A stretch of 64,000 bases of DNA from Linyphia triangularis (GCA_963978545.1 OZ021727.1:16690743-16754742), one strand, 5' to 3'; shown: positions 34,249 to 46,792, counted from the first letter of the stretch. Numbers and translations are program-made. Notes: generated by a model from the sequence alone, not told the origin.

Positions 34249-37200
34249 GTAAGTACCACAAAATTAAAAATTTTAAATTGCGTCAGTCACTACACAGTCA
34301 CTTATTAATACATTTCTTTTGTGGTTTATCGTATACTGATGGCAAGTGTATACAATTTGATGTTGTTTATTGATTGAAATCTCTCCCTGTTACATCACCG
34401 GAAAATAAAATCTAATCTATGAATGTATACTCTACGCTGTCTAGTTTGGCGAAAACCTTAGTAAGAAAACTTTTCATTAAATAGCTAAGTTTTGATATGA
34501 TTTACGGTCGAATTTCAGCATTTTTGGTTTGAACATACATTTGAAGATTTATGAATTCCGGCCAATTTTCTTGATACCTAGAAAGTGACAAATGGCATTT
34601 GTATGTAAAATTAACAGTTTAGAATTAATGATCTGCAAATTGACTTTCATTCAGCCTTTTCAATACTTCCGGTTGAATTATGATATGGAAACGCTCCTTG
34701 TCAATGCCACAAGACCATTAATTTGACTTATTACATATGTTTGTAGCAAATGCAGTTTTGTCTGAAATTGTTTACTTGAGACGGGGGGGGTAAGCTTTTG
34801 TATAGGCTTTAACAAAGTGCAGAGTAGAGACTGAAATGCTTTCAATTTACACATTTTGATTAGAAAATTAAATATTATATTAAATATTATTAAACTCTTG
34901 ACATAGACGTTTTAATTAAGATAATTATAAATATTTCTAATCTAAAATGTACTTCAGTAAAGGTAGAATCTGCAGATTTCTCACTCAATTCAGTTGTATC
35001 CAAATCAATTAAACTGAGTGAGAAGTAGGGTAATTCTCCAATGATTCGAGAACATTTTACAGTTCAACCAGATTTCTAACTAACATTTTTTCTTAGAAGA
35101 AATAAATAAGTTTAAATACTACAAATTTGAAGTGAATGGAAAAATTAAATTAATAATTATAATTGAAATAAAACGTAAATAAATTAATGCTTGAATTTAA
35201 ATTATCAAAGAGAATTAAATAAACGATTAAAAAATTATAGGAAATGACAAATAATAAAAATGAATAATTGAATTTAAATAATATTTATAATGAAATTGAT
35301 CACTATAATTGAAGAATGATTAGAATTAAATTATAATTGAATAAAATTAATATTTATAATTAATATTTATAATTAAATTACTAAGTAACTAATATTAAAT
35401 TTAGAAATGACTAAGTGGTATTAATTAAGTGATAAGTGATAAATAATAATTAGCAACACATAAATTAGGCTTTAACATTAATTAATTAATTAATAACTAG
35501 TTACACTCAAAATATTTTTTTTAATCATTGCAATTAAATTTATAATTTAAAACAAATTATTAGAGTCATTTAAATTAATTATTAATCAAATTAGTAATTT
35601 AATTATACTTTTTTAATAATTTTATCTACATTAATAATTTGAATAAAAATATTAATAAATATGAATTTAATAGGTAATTCGAACTAAACAAATAATTTTA
35701 ATTAAATTAATGATTTTTAGTAATAATGTAAATAAAATTAGTCTATAACATTCGTCATCAAGTCTACTGATATTGTGACTTACAGATGGCCCAACGTTTC
35801 AGCAGGAAATCTAACTTAAGTTTTTGTGTTACCTTTATTTCTCAAAATTTTAAAAAATTTAAATTTTCTAATTATATTTTTTTAATGAAAAACTTTCAAA
35901 AATATGTCTATGTATTTATTTTGAAGTACAACAGGCATAATGAAAAAAGTCATTACAGATAATTATAACTAATGAGTATCACGCATTAATAAAAAACAGT
36001 CTTTTTAGGAGATCATGTAACTTTTTTGCAAAAATAAAAGAAAAAGAAAAATCTATCTGCTTTAACGAGAAGCACTTACTATGCAATTCTCGTTAATGAA
36101 CATGTTTCATTACCCGAATTGTTTATTCTCAGATAAAACACTCAGGAAGGAAAACACATAATTAAATTCTTCTTTTATGGTAATTAATTCAGGATCACCG
36201 TGTTTAAATATCTATTATCTCCTCTTCCGCTTACTTTTTTATGTTTCAGGGATATAATTAGCAAACAAAAACAAAAATATTACAGTTTCGTAAATTAATT
36301 GTATCTATAATTAAAAGTAAACTGTTAAACTATAGATTTTGAACTCATATAAAACTAATTTTAGTTTTTGTATCGTACATTCATTTTAGCTGTATAAATT
36401 GAAACAGTAATGGAATACTTTTGAATCTATTTACCCATTACTTACAATAAATTACTTAAATTATGTTTTGATTCGTATTACTTACCATATGACGTTTTCC
36501 ATAAATTTTAAATGAAAACGTATTGAATGTAAGATAAATTAAAAATAAATTTACATAACTGTTAAATGTGTTATAAATTAGCTAATTTAGCTGTCAATTT
36601 AAGGAATAGCACGTTGTTTAGAAATGGTATACTGATTTATATAATCCATTAGGAATAAATTTAGATTAGTTTCTGAAAACAACGTTTCCTTCCGTAAATT
36701 ATTTATTTTGATGTATCAGAATTTTTTTTAAATAAACCTCTTTATTTTAATTTAACGCATAAGATGAAATTTAAAATTTCTTTTGTAATACATCGCAATA
36801 TTTCAACAAACTAATATTTCCTCGGCTAAAGGTCAGTCTTAATATTTTCCCTCACAACTAAAAGTATTAATGATATTCTATAGTTTTTTAGATAATAAGG
36901 ATTTATCTGTAATTACTGAAACTAAGTTTTAAATTTTGTGTAAGGAAAAAAAATTATATATATATATATATTATGGTAAGTACATTCCGACAACTGCAAA
37001 GGCTGCTTTTTTGACTGCTAATATGATTCAAATTATCCGCACAAACACATACACAAAATATTTGGATGCTAGGCGTCCATATAAAAGATATCACGGTGAA
37101 AGATTTGTGACTGACCATTTTACTTTTCAAACTTTTTAGATACTTGCTTTGAAAGATATAAAGTCAATTGTAAAAAAAAAAAAAAAAAAGTGTGAAATAA

Positions 37201-37427
37201 GTACTCATTCATTTTTCTAGATGAAAATTAAAAAAATATAAAAGCGTAATTTTTTCGCACTACCTTTGTTAAATGGTTTGCAAAACGTTAGGATCTGATT
37301 AAATTGCACATGCTTGTTAGTTCACATGCTTGTCTTAGACATGGTTCTATCATTTGAAAAAAATATATGCATGATCAATTCTTGCTTTCCAAGAAACAAA
37401 TAATCAAAATAGCTTATTTTTTTTTTC
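34249..37427. other. AT-rich tract, no gene recognised
   Basis: No recognisable gene. It includes the extreme AT block at 35095-35755, a short (TA)n at about 36955-36971, and an A-run at about 37172-37188. An open frame at 36936-37139 has no family signature. Confidence 0.5.
35095..35755. repeat. Extreme AT block of degenerate TTAAATTAAT words
   Basis: About 660 bp made almost only of A and T, with recurrent variants of ATTAAATTAATAATT and TTATAATTGAA. It looks like an old decayed tandem array; matrix-attachment or cruciform behaviour is possible but unproven. Confidence 0.7.
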
Positions 37428-37560
37428 ATGCCAGTCCTTGTTGACATCTATACCAATTTTCATAGTTGTGATTATATACAAAGTGAGTAAGTTATATTTG
37501 AGTAATCCGTGAGAAGCCGTGAGTGAGGGCATAGCCTTTTATATTTAGAAATTTCAGATA
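37428..37560 (+). repeat. R-family 3'-end fragment
   Basis: Matches the end of 18090-18465: TTGTTGACATCTATACCAAT, TTTCATAGTTGTG, GTGAGTGAGGGCATAGCCTT, then TATATTTAGA. Confidence 0.6.
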
Positions 37561-37689
37561 AACTTAACTCTAAATAAAGTCACTCAAAAGATCCATATGT
37601 TCCATGAGTGTGTGAGAATAATAAGTATTCAACTCACGTATTGCATTTAAATGTAGGTTTCCAAATTCTCTACTTTTGGTGTAAATACA

Positions 37690-37972
37690 ATGTGTAAGTT
37701 TCAATTTTCAAAATTCTGTGCCGAACGAGCATTAAATATTTATAACTACAGAAATCTATCACAATCATTCTTTCTACTTTCGAGAAAGAAAAACACGTTT
37801 CGATACATTTTATTTTTATCTGCATCTGTTTTTGAAGTTTTCGCGTATTATTTGCTTTATTTTACTGAAATGTTGTTACATGACCGAGTATTTTTAGTAA
37901 CTCCACGAAAGGCTCCATTTCACATGAATTGTAACACTCCAGTTAGTGTAAGCGTACTATTTGCACATTCAG
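37690..37972 (+). CDS. Candidate 5' exon, unrecognised
   Basis: An open frame from ATG 37690 runs 94 codons to CAG, then a strong donor GTAAGG (37973-37978). It includes a hydrophobic stretch (YILFLSASVFEVFAYYLLYF) that could be a membrane segment, plus C-rich ends. An A-run of about 20 follows at 37988. Composition is still close to that expected of AT-rich noncoding DNA and no receptor or other family could be named; an insect-type chemoreceptor was considered without support. Confidence 0.2.
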
Positions 37973-38309
37973 GTAAGGTAAAAATGTAAAAAAAAAAAAA
38001 AAAAAAATAAGGGAAATTGATATTTCACTAAAATTATATAATAAATGCTGAAATGAACTTTTTCGTAAAAATCACAAATTAGCTGTTTGAACTAAAAAAA
38101 ATAATTTACTAATTGAAAACGAAGTTTTTTCTATAAATCCTTTATATGCATCGTCAATTTTTATGTGCAATTTCAACTTATTTAAGCAATTTTGTGATCA
38201 GATCGGGTTTATAAAGTGTATGAAGACAATCATATCCATTCCCGGTCAATGACAAAGTTTTTATTTTTTCTCCAAAAATGTCATAGAATATATTGCCAAC
38301 ACAGCGTGT

Positions 38310-38918
38310 TGTTACGAATTTTTGTATATTTGTAAATATTTCGTAGTGTTAGTTTTGTAAATAGAAAAACTTATGTATATTTCGCATAAGGCAGTGCAAT
38401 AGTTCGTCGTTAGTTTGTTTCCCTGCAATGAGTTTCTTGATGCTTGATAACGAGTTTTACAGAGGTTTGGCGAGAAATCGCCAAATGTCGCCAAACTTGG
38501 CTACCATTTGGCGACATTTTCGGTCCCCATTTACATGTATAGGACTTTTCGACTACGATCTGGAAAGTTCTCTAAATATCTACCTCTAGAAATTTCAAGA
38601 AGTTTCGCCTCCCCTATATAAGCCCGAGTTGACTGAGTTGAGTGAGTTAGTTGACTGGAATTACTGAGTCTCGGTGAACATTCCGAGTAGTTTTAAAGCG
38701 AACTGTATTGCATTGTCTTTTGCAGCGATTTAGCAGTTGTGTTGTCAAGTTTTTAACTGCTGTTTTGTGCTCTATTGTTGTGAAAAGAGCTGCATTGTGT
38801 CTACTAGAACGAGAAGTTCTGGAGTTGTAAGAGAATCTGTGAAGAGTTATATTGGAATAAATTTCTGCAAGTTTTGATCTGCTTTGGCTTCAAATCTTTC
38901 GAACCCATCCACGCAACA
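38310..38918 (+). mobile_element. Solo LTR 2, Ty3/gypsy-like, same family as LTR 1
   Basis: Starts TGTTACGAATTTTTGTATAT, ends CCACGCAACA, with TATATAAG at 38615-38622 and GGAATAAATTTC near the end, in the same order as 24296-24934. A strong dyad in U3 (GCCAAATGTCGCCAAA against TTTGGCGACATTT, about 38478-38518) could form a hairpin. No target duplication is seen, and no internal retrovirus-like genes lie between the two LTRs that would make them one provirus. Confidence 0.75.
38615..38622 (+). promoter_or_regulatory. TATA box of solo LTR 2
   Basis: CTATATAAG about 80 bp before the conserved AACTGTATTGCATTGTCTTT block shared by both LTRs. Confidence 0.6.
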
Positions 38919-40140
38919 CTGCCAAATTTCAACTCCAGTGGATGACGAAGAGTGGGTAAATTATCCCTCCGAATATATTGCTGCAACAAAAATAATCGAA
39001 TAAAGGTAAATAAAAACATAAGTGGACGGGTTTATGTACTGAATCTCGGCAACATTACCAGGGAGAGGTTTCAATCACTAAATATAACGTTTGAATATGA
39101 CTTGTTATCTGGATTTGAATTAAGCACGTGTGCAATGGTAAAAGGGTTTTCTACTTGATTTACAATTTTTTTTTTTTAACAGCATAGTATAGGAATTCAA
39201 CAAATCTTAAAATGTTTGGTTTACATTTTATGTGATTTACTGCATTAAAATTCATGTTTTTGAGTGAATTGTATTTAATTTAATTCTAAAAATAGAGCGT
39301 TATTTATTAATTATAAAATTGGTCTTCAAAAACTCTTTTGCAAGTTCTAAATTTTATGTGTTAAAAGAACTGCATGATTATTAAAATTTGGTACGTTTTA
39401 AAGTAAATTAGCCGCGAAAATGCTGTATAATTTTATGATTTTATACCGTAATTTGATCAATTTCGAAACTTCGGTTGATACCATTTTCTCTAATAATCAA
39501 AAGAACTAAACTGGGTAACATTTGTTCTTCTTCTTAGAACAACCAATACCATGAAACTTTGAAATGTCTGCAACTCAAAGCATTAAAAACAACCTCGCAC
39601 CCACTCATTTCTTGTTTTCTCTTCAGAGATACCGTTTTGGTTCTTTTCTGCCGACTGCAGTTCTTTAACCATGAAAAGGAATATCACTCGAACTCACATG
39701 TGCGTTCATAAGGAAACCTTGCAATATATCATTTTGTCTCTGGTTTGCAGATCCATAAACGGAAGTTCTGGAAAGATAAAAAAAATAAAAATAATAATAA
39801 AATAAAACTCTGTTTCTCGGGGGAGTCTTGAAAGTTCAACATTTTCCGCTCTGTTGGAACCTTCAGTAGCATTAGTGAGGAAGATTCATAACCAGAAATT
39901 TCTTTGCTTTCCAAGAATTGAAACATAGATTCACAAAAACGCCCACATAAAATGCGATTTTCAACATGAAAGGTAGGATGTGTCGTTTTGCTACGAATGT
40001 AGTTCGTTTCTTAGTAGATCATAAAGGCAATGGTATTCGTTTTTGGAAAGAAAATTTTGTGGGCTTTTATGTCTTAAACATTCTTTTTCAAAAAATGATT
40101 TTGTTTATTTGACAGAGTTTTACTAACACAAATTCGACTA
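38919..40140. other. Mostly AT-rich; exon-like patch at 39590-39760
   Basis: Two good acceptors (TTTCTTGTTTTCTCTTCAG near 39627 and TTTGTCTCTGGTTTGCAG near 39750) sit in a patch with open frames, but no donors or recognisable peptide accompany them. The rest is AT-rich. Confidence 0.4.
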
Positions 40141-40694
40141 GGAATGTAGAACTTTCAATTTCCCTTAATACTGATCAATGCATTTAAATTTGCTTTGGAT
40201 TGTTGCAATCTGCTATTTTTGTTTTCATATTTTCATTAATTTGAAAATAATGGCTAGATTGGCCTTATTTTTGGCAATATTTTTTACGTTGGCTAAAAAA
40301 AGCTTCAACTCAAAAATTATGTTTTTTCTGAAATCATTTTTTCACTAAATAATTGATTATTGTTCATTACTTACTATCCCATAAACATTTGTCTAACAGA
40401 AAAAGAATGCTAATTACTCTTCAAACATCATTTCATATTATGTTTTTCTGCAATTGCCAAAAAAAAAAAAAGGTACTCTAACGATTTTAAGCAAGATATA
40501 TAATATATATAATTCAATATCACAATTTTGGCGCTGTTTTTTGGCCTGCGTGTTGATTATCGCCAAACTGGTCATTTTTTTAAGTTAAGGAATATACGAA
40601 AATTAAAAGTGTGACATACCAATCCATGACAAATATGAATGCAGTGACCAGTAATTAGTGTAATTAAAAGCTGTGCGATGTTCTACATCCTTAG
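40141..40694. mobile_element. Foldback element, copy 3 (degenerate, with internal insert)
   Basis: The right end AATTAAAAGCTGTGCGATGT with TCTACATCCTTA and inner TTTTGGCGCTG / GCCAAACTGGTCA match copy 1. The left end is eroded (GGAATGTAGAACTTTCAATT). Part of its middle, 40341-40441, is a separate repeat also found at 41196-41308. Confidence 0.6.
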
Positions 40695-41195
40695 ATTTTT
40701 ATCAGCTATTAACTTGAATCTTTAGTCTGTCCCTGTCCCATAAACCAAACTCTTTATTTTACGGTTAACAATATTTGGTGGATATAGCTTTAAAACATGG
40801 GACATATTTTTTCAAGCTTACCAACAGCAAAAATCTTAAAAGCAAACATTTAAGGTAAGATCATACGTGATTTTTTAAAATTACTTTATAAATTTTTTTA
40901 ATGAACTATAACTAATAAAAAAAATTCGGTTTCATAAAAAACCCCATTTGTTTTCCTTTCACATTTTAATCATGAACTTGTATTTCTGATAATATACCTA
41001 GTAAAAAAAAGTATAATATTTTAAGAAACACAGATAATGGGGCTCAAAAAATGAAGCATTAAGTCTGTGGGTCTTTTATAGGCTGGCAAATCGATTTTAA
41101 AATACCAATTTTATGCTATTTGAAATATATTCTAGAAAAGTAATACGATGAAGCATACATGCGTTTATCAAATCATAAAATCAATTTTTTCTTTT

Positions 41196-41308
41196 TCATT
41201 AAATAATGGATTGATGTTCATTACTGACTATCCATTAAAACATTTATCTAATCGAAAAGTCTCGCGAGAGAATGCTAATTAATTCTTCAAACATCATTTC
41301 AAATTAAG
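41196..41308 (+). repeat. Direct repeat of 40341-40441
   Basis: Shares CACTAAATAAT-GATT / TTGATGTTCATTAC, ACTATCC, AACATTT-TCTAA, GAGAATGCTAATTA and TTCTTCAAACATCATTTCA. Here it runs up to the palindromic MITE at 41319. Confidence 0.7.
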
Positions 41309-41318
41309 TGAACCATGC

Positions 41319-41563
41319 TATACTAAACTTCAACTTAACTAGAGATCACTTAAACGGTAGATCGGGACAGTGCTCATAGGGATTTAATCCATTTTGGCGG
41401 AGTGAAGACATAATTCTCGCCAAACCTTATAGCCTTTTGTTCTCCAAAGGGTTGTAGTTTGGCGAACATTATGCTTTCACGCCGCCAAAATGGATTAAAT
41501 ACCTATGAGCACTGTCACGATCTACCGTCTAAGTGATGTCTAGTTAAGTTGAAGTTTAGTATA
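41319..41563. mobile_element. Palindromic MITE, copy 1 (245 bp)
   Basis: Inverted arms of about 80 bp, from TACTAAACTTCAACTTAACT through GACAGTGCTCATAGG to TTTAATCCATTTTGGCGG, with a TA at each tip, consistent with a TA target duplication (Tc1/mariner-like). The short loop contains GCCAAACC / GTTTGGCG. It differs from copy 2 (54420-54664) at only about a dozen positions by eye, so the family was recently active. No coding capacity. Confidence 0.85.
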
Positions 41564-43028
41564 GTAAATACGCTGTATTGCCAAATGTGTCATCTCTTCT
41601 TTGTCTTGATTGGAAAATGACGATAACACTTTTTTCAACATCCACTTATAAAAGTGGATACTGTCCTATTTTCAGCAGCTCTATCTTTCAAGGCAGCTCT
41701 AAAGCTCTAATATACCAATTGAGCCTTAGAATGTTGTTGACGTTATAGTTATCAGTTGTGCATTAGAGTTGTTATTGTTTTAAAATAGTGTAAAAGTCTT
41801 GTACTTTTCAATTACAAAGTGATGCAATTGTGCCAACCACGATGTACTCTGAATAAAAATATAAACACAGTTTCTAAAATTATTAAAATTAGGAATTATT
41901 AATTATACGAAATATGCTTCATTTCTTTATAGTAATAAGGTGCTAAAAATCATCAATTACAAAACTGCAATTTTGTACCAATGATAAAAAAAAAAGTCTA
42001 CCTGGGTATAAAAACAAGGATTGCGTAGGAAAATTTGTATTAAAATTATTATAGTTGGGATTTTGTTTACAAAGCCAATTGCCATTGCAAACTTAATAAT
42101 GACAAAGAGCAGTAATTGTAAGTTAACCATGTATTTTCCCTTATAATTTGTAAACTCATCGATTTTGAAAATTGTTTTGCTACCAAAGGGGATTTTTAGT
42201 AATACAGAAATTGATTCATGGACAACGTTTTCTTGATAAAACCAACCGTGAAGGGTAAAATAATAATACAGTAAAATTTTATTAACAATAAGAATTCCTT
42301 CGCAAAAAATGGTTGATTTATGGCAATTTTATAGAAAGAAAAATCGCTTTTTTACTCATATCATCTTACCATAAGTTTTAGTATAAAAACATTCGCGAGT
42401 TAATTGAGTTGCTTGACTTTTTACAGTTCTTTTTTTACGTAATTTTATTATTTTAAACTAAGTTTAGAGATCCATAGTTTTGAGATTCTCCACTACTCAA
42501 ACACAGTTAGTTAAATTTATGGCGGATCGATAATCGTATAGTTTTATTCTTCTAGCACTTAGTGTTTTTCATTTATGGTTTCAGAATATGGGAAAAAAAA
42601 TGTTCGTAATAAAAAGATTGTTCATTTACGAGTACTGATTAGATTGAGTGGAATATTGGTTGCCATAGCAAAAAAAAGGCTCATTTACAAAATATCTGCA
42701 GAGAAACTTTCGGAACAATTGTTATTTCAAATAAAATTGTTGGAATAGTTAATTACTTTAAAATAATGCAAAATAAGAAATACCAATTGTAATAAACTAA
42801 CGTCTATGAAATATTAGATATTTGGATTGAAATTCAGTTTGTCGGGTGATTTCTTAATGCAAGTGACTGCATTTAAATCTAAATCTTACGTTATTTCAAA
42901 TGCGTCGTATTTAATTTTTAAATTTTTATGTACCCATTAGGTAATATAAGACAATTGAAGTATTGTCATCATTTTTTAACTTGCCCAGCAACGCATAAAG
43001 CCTTCACTCTAGCTCTTCATTCTCTTAT
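41564..43028. other. AT-rich; promoter-like palindrome at about 41640
   Basis: CCACTTATAAAAGTGG, a TATA box inside a palindrome, lies near 41641-41656. It is followed by a less AT-rich 200 bp and AATAAAAATA near 41852. This could be a partial LTR interrupted by the MITE, but no termini could be defined. The rest is AT-rich. Confidence 0.35.
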
Positions 43029-43170
43029 ATGTCCTTTGTAAAAATCCCTATTTCTATCCAGCTCGCCCCTCCGGCCCAGTCTCTCTCGCTCTCCATCATC
43101 CTTCTCCACATTAACCTAGGACGTAAAGGTTGGCATCTTCTCTCTGGTACCCAAGAAAAAGAAACATTTA
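43029..43170. other. Pyrimidine- and GC-richer island, unrecognised
   Basis: Both strands are open for about 63 codons (plus: KIPISIQLAPPAQS; minus: FSWVPERRCQPLRPRL). The absence of stops follows from composition. No splice sites or protein family recognised. Confidence 0.3.
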
Positions 43171-43230
43171 GGATTTCTCTCCTCTCATTCTCAATATATA
43201 GAAGGTTAAGCATCATCTTCTAATTTTATT

Positions 43231-43930
43231 TTCCTCATCTGTTGGTTTCAATTTGGTTTTGTTTTCATTTTGCTGGAAGTATTGTATTGCGGTAAAAAAA
43301 TAAATAAATCAGGAACTATTTTTCGGTTCTCTCAACTTTTGGAAAGTCATGAAGTTGAATAAAGGGGTTCTTTTTGGCGAATGGTGTGTGTGTAATGCAT
43401 TTTGCAGTGAGGAAATTGTTCAAAATGGAGATTTTTTTTTAAATTTGCAAATGTTTCTAAGAGAGGAATCTTGTATATTTACTTTACAATCTGCCTAGAT
43501 AATTTTGATGGAACTTACCATTATTTATTAACAACAGAATTGTACAATTTGTTTCAGCTTTTACCGCTAGCTGAACTCAAAGATACAAAAAGTAAATTTC
43601 ACAAACAGCCCAATATGAAAGCCAATAAAAATATTTAAATTAAAATTTAGTGTCCACACTACATTTACTAACAATCTTTTACAAAGCTTATTTCATTCTA
43701 CCTATCTATTCGGGGTTAATTTTCTCAGCCAAAACTAATAAGTGACAACTACTTTTGGCGCAAAACACACCATGTTAATCAACTTAGAGAGATTTATGAA
43801 AATAATGATTGTCAAACTCGCTAAATTGGAGAGGTTTTTTTTCCCATTAGAACCAAAAAAATATAAAACCAAAAACGGAAAAATACACCAATCTATATCA
43901 AATTGAAAATCAGTGCCTTGCAATATAGTA
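43231..43930. other. AT-rich tract, no gene recognised
   Basis: Nothing structured seen; a small T-run lies near 43433. Confidence 0.5.
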
Positions 43931-43964
43931 AAATTGAAAGCTGTGTAATGTTTCACAACCCTAA
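43931..43964 (-). repeat. Foldback-element terminus (single end)
   Basis: AATTGAAAGCTGTGTAATGT followed by TTCACAACCCTA matches the right end of the 26183-26810 foldback family with a few changes. No left end found. Confidence 0.6.
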
Positions 43965-45009
43965 ATAATATAATATTAATACAAAGTATAACATAATATT
44001 TCAAATTAATAACATGTCATTTTTCTCTTTCAATCACAAGAAAGGTACTGCACTAGAAAAAAAAAATCAATAACTTCGTCAAACAAACTTTTCTCAATTC
44101 CTTTAGAGACTTCAAACTGCATGAAACGATGTTTTAATTAAAGTTTCAGAACTTCCTTATTAAAATAATTCTGTTTCCCTGTCGTAACAAAGTGAAACAA
44201 TCTAAAGCTACGTATTTCCATAAAAATTCTATGGTAACTATCATACTACAAAACATATCATTTTGAAAAAAGATTTTCAAGCTTCTCTTGTATTAATGTT
44301 TTTCTTTCTAACTTGAGTGCTTCATAAAATACCTGTCATGAAGCTAGTTAAATGAAAACATTTTTAAGGGGTAAGAAGCTAGTTTCGAAAGCTTTCCACT
44401 CAATGTCTCCAAAAAAACTAATTAAATGTAGCTTGAATACATTTTTCTTTTCATCTTTTTTAAGCAGGTAAATGAAAATGTTTCAGAAAATTTCATTACT
44501 GTAGAGGGCAGAATTTGTAAAGAGGATTTAGTAGCACGATTGAAATATAATTTCTTGTAGAGCTTGTATTAAAAAATGAACCAGATCCTGTTTTTAAAAG
44601 CTTAACAAAATAACCAAAGTTTTATTACACACACTTAACCAAGTGCATTTTTTTTCCAAACTGCCCTCGCATGTGTGTTCAAGCCAATCATATTTGCAGA
44701 AAGCATTATCAAGTTAAACCAGAGTTTAACAAAACAAATATTTTTAAACTATTTTTTCTGGCCTGGAAGTCTTATTTTTCTTCAGAGAGTAATACACTAA
44801 TATAAGCATTAAAATAAAGTTTTTAGTATCAATCCTTCAAATGCATGGTTAATTTTTATATGTAATTGCAACTTATTGACCTCAGATCGAGTTTGCATAA
44901 TGTTTAATAAATACAGAGAAAACATCCATTCTGAAGTATTCACTATATTTTTTGCACCCTAAACTTGATTTAATAAATTGTCATCTACAACAAGTCTATC
45001 TGCCAAGAT
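43965..45009. other. AT-rich tract, no gene recognised
   Basis: No repeats shared with the window and no plausible exons. Confidence 0.5.
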
Positions 45010-45545
45010 TCAACTCGATTAAATGACGATAATTAGGTTAATTGGCCCTCCGATTTTGGCTCATCAATCTTTCTAGGGGTAGATTTCAGTCTTTAAATAC
45101 TGAACATGTATTTGGATAATACAACGTGAGTAAAGGCTGATACGTCTGACGTAAGATAATAAAAACGAGTGTAAAAGCTACCTTTACATGCGCGACTGTA
45201 CCAAAACTTTATAGATGGCATTCTCGTTAGCAACGAGTGTACCGTATAAATGTCAAATTTTCATCTCGATTGGATATGAAGGGAAGTAGGTTTATTAGTA
45301 ATGCGAAAGTGTGTGAAAAATCTTCCTTTTGCTGATGACGTCCCCAAAACTTGATTGGTTGGTTGTTTTCAGATTATCTGGCGCCGTCAGCAACACGAGG
45401 GCTATAATCCCAAAACTTGATAGAATGCATTGCCATCAACATCGAATATATCAGTCAAGTTTCAGCTCGATTGTATAACTGAGAGAAGATTAATTAGACC
45501 TCCGCAGATTTTCCCTGCAACCTCACCTACACGCTCACAAAAACC
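45010..45545 (+). repeat. R-family repeat, interrupted by a SINE-A stub
   Basis: Repeating themes CAAGATTCAACTCGATT / CAAGTTTCAGCTCGATTGTA and TTAATTGGCCCTCC / TTAATTAGACCTCC are those of the R family (compare 58210-58270). A SINE-A stub splits it at 45356-45408. Confidence 0.55.
45343..45421 (-). mobile_element. SINE-A stub, 53 bp, with perfect 13-bp TSD
   Basis: Only the last 53 bp of SINE-A (45356-45408, reversed; starts TGGTTGGTTGTTTTCAG) is present, flanked by CCCAAAACTTGAT at 45343-45355 and 45409-45421. A 3'-anchored fragment with perfect target duplications is what premature termination of target-primed reverse transcription produces. Confidence 0.9.
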
Positions 45546-45950
45546 CACAATCTAAGTTAATATAAAGGATTTAAAAAGAGGTAAATTCATTTAATAACAC
45601 CTCTATGTATCCATCTTGGAAGATAAAAAATCAATGATTTAAATACACTATTTCAAACTAAATACATATTTCTACACTAAATCAAGGATTTCATACACAC
45701 TGCATGTAAGTGTTCCCATGTAATTCTATAATATGTTAAGGGAGTACGGTACTAAAAATAAAAAAAATAAAAACTATATTTATAAATATTTCTTTGATAA
45801 AAATTTATCTTATGTATGAGATACTATTAATATATCTTTGAGATAATGTTTTTTTATAAATATTGTGTTTATCTACTTGACAAAAATTAAAAACCAAGAA
45901 AAATCCATAATAGTTGAGGTTTGCATATTTTAATACAATTCAAGAAATAA

Positions 45951-45998
<48 letters not shown>

Positions 45999-46483
45999 CA
46001 AAGTGAAAGCTTTCTGTAGTACATAATTATAAAAAGAAAATGTTGTCTTCACAGAATTTTAATGGGTAAATTAGAAAAAATTCAAAAAATTCTCAAAGTT
46101 AAAGTATTAAAATTGTTCTTTTGTTATGTTATCCTTTACGCTAAATGTTATATTTTATAAAATAAATTCTATGAAAACAAAATGTTTAAAACTTTATAAA
46201 TTAAATGCTCCAAAAATTTGAATAACCAACTATTAATGCTTCTTGAATATGCATCTTCTGTGAAAAACCCTAGTGCTCGAAAAACACACTTTAAGCAGAC
46301 GCTTCAAGGCGTTACATCCATTAGTGATGTTTAAATAACAGGTAATTTCGTGGCGTTCTAATCTCGGAAAGAATACAATAAAAACATCATTCTTTTCAGG
46401 AATGTATGAACTATTTTTTAAAACAGAACAAAAATGAGAATGTTTGACGAAATTTCGGTACTGGACCCCCATAATGTTATAAA
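45546..46483. other. AT-rich tract, no gene; contains (TA)n
   Basis: AT-rich with a (TA)n at 45954-45997. A minus-strand open frame at 46233-46514 overlaps the foldback terminus and has no family signature. Confidence 0.5.
45954..45997. repeat. (TA)n microsatellite
   Basis: About 22 uninterrupted TA repeats. Confidence 0.95.
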
Positions 46484-46792
46484 TTAGGGGTGTGGAACAT
46501 CGCACAACTTTCAATTACACAATAATACTGACGTGGATTTGTGTCATTTATCTTTTTTATATTTTCAACATTCATTTAGCAAAAATGGTCAGTTTGGCGA
46601 TATACTTTTCGATAATTCTTATATTTTCCTTTCTTGTAAGTGAAACTGAGGAGAGAAGAAAAAACGATTGTTGATGAGGTATGCTCAAGGAAAGGAACTC
46701 TGTGGTAAAGACTTTCCTTTTTCAACTTTTTACAGCATTAAAGCATTTTTAAGGGGATTTTTGAGGTGGAGATGTTTAGAGCACCTTAAGAG
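46484..46792 (+). mobile_element. Foldback element, copy 2 (one arm, centre inverted)
   Basis: The left arm is nearly identical to copy 1 (GGGGTGTGGAACATCGCACA, ACGTGGATTTGTGTCATTTA, AACGATTGTTGATGAGGTAT), but the central 58 bp (46735-46792) is in reverse orientation relative to copy 1 and no right arm follows. It arose by recombination or flipping within the palindrome. Confidence 0.75.

Noticed and set aside
36500..36520. Minus-strand exon ending at GTAAGT near 36477-36482
   Set aside because: The donor-like motif is good, but the few preceding codons and lack of an acceptor give no support.
24296..38918. One full-length LTR retrotransposon using both LTRs
   Set aside because: The LTRs are diverged, 13 kb apart, lack a primer-binding site after the first, and enclose no gag/pol but several unrelated elements.
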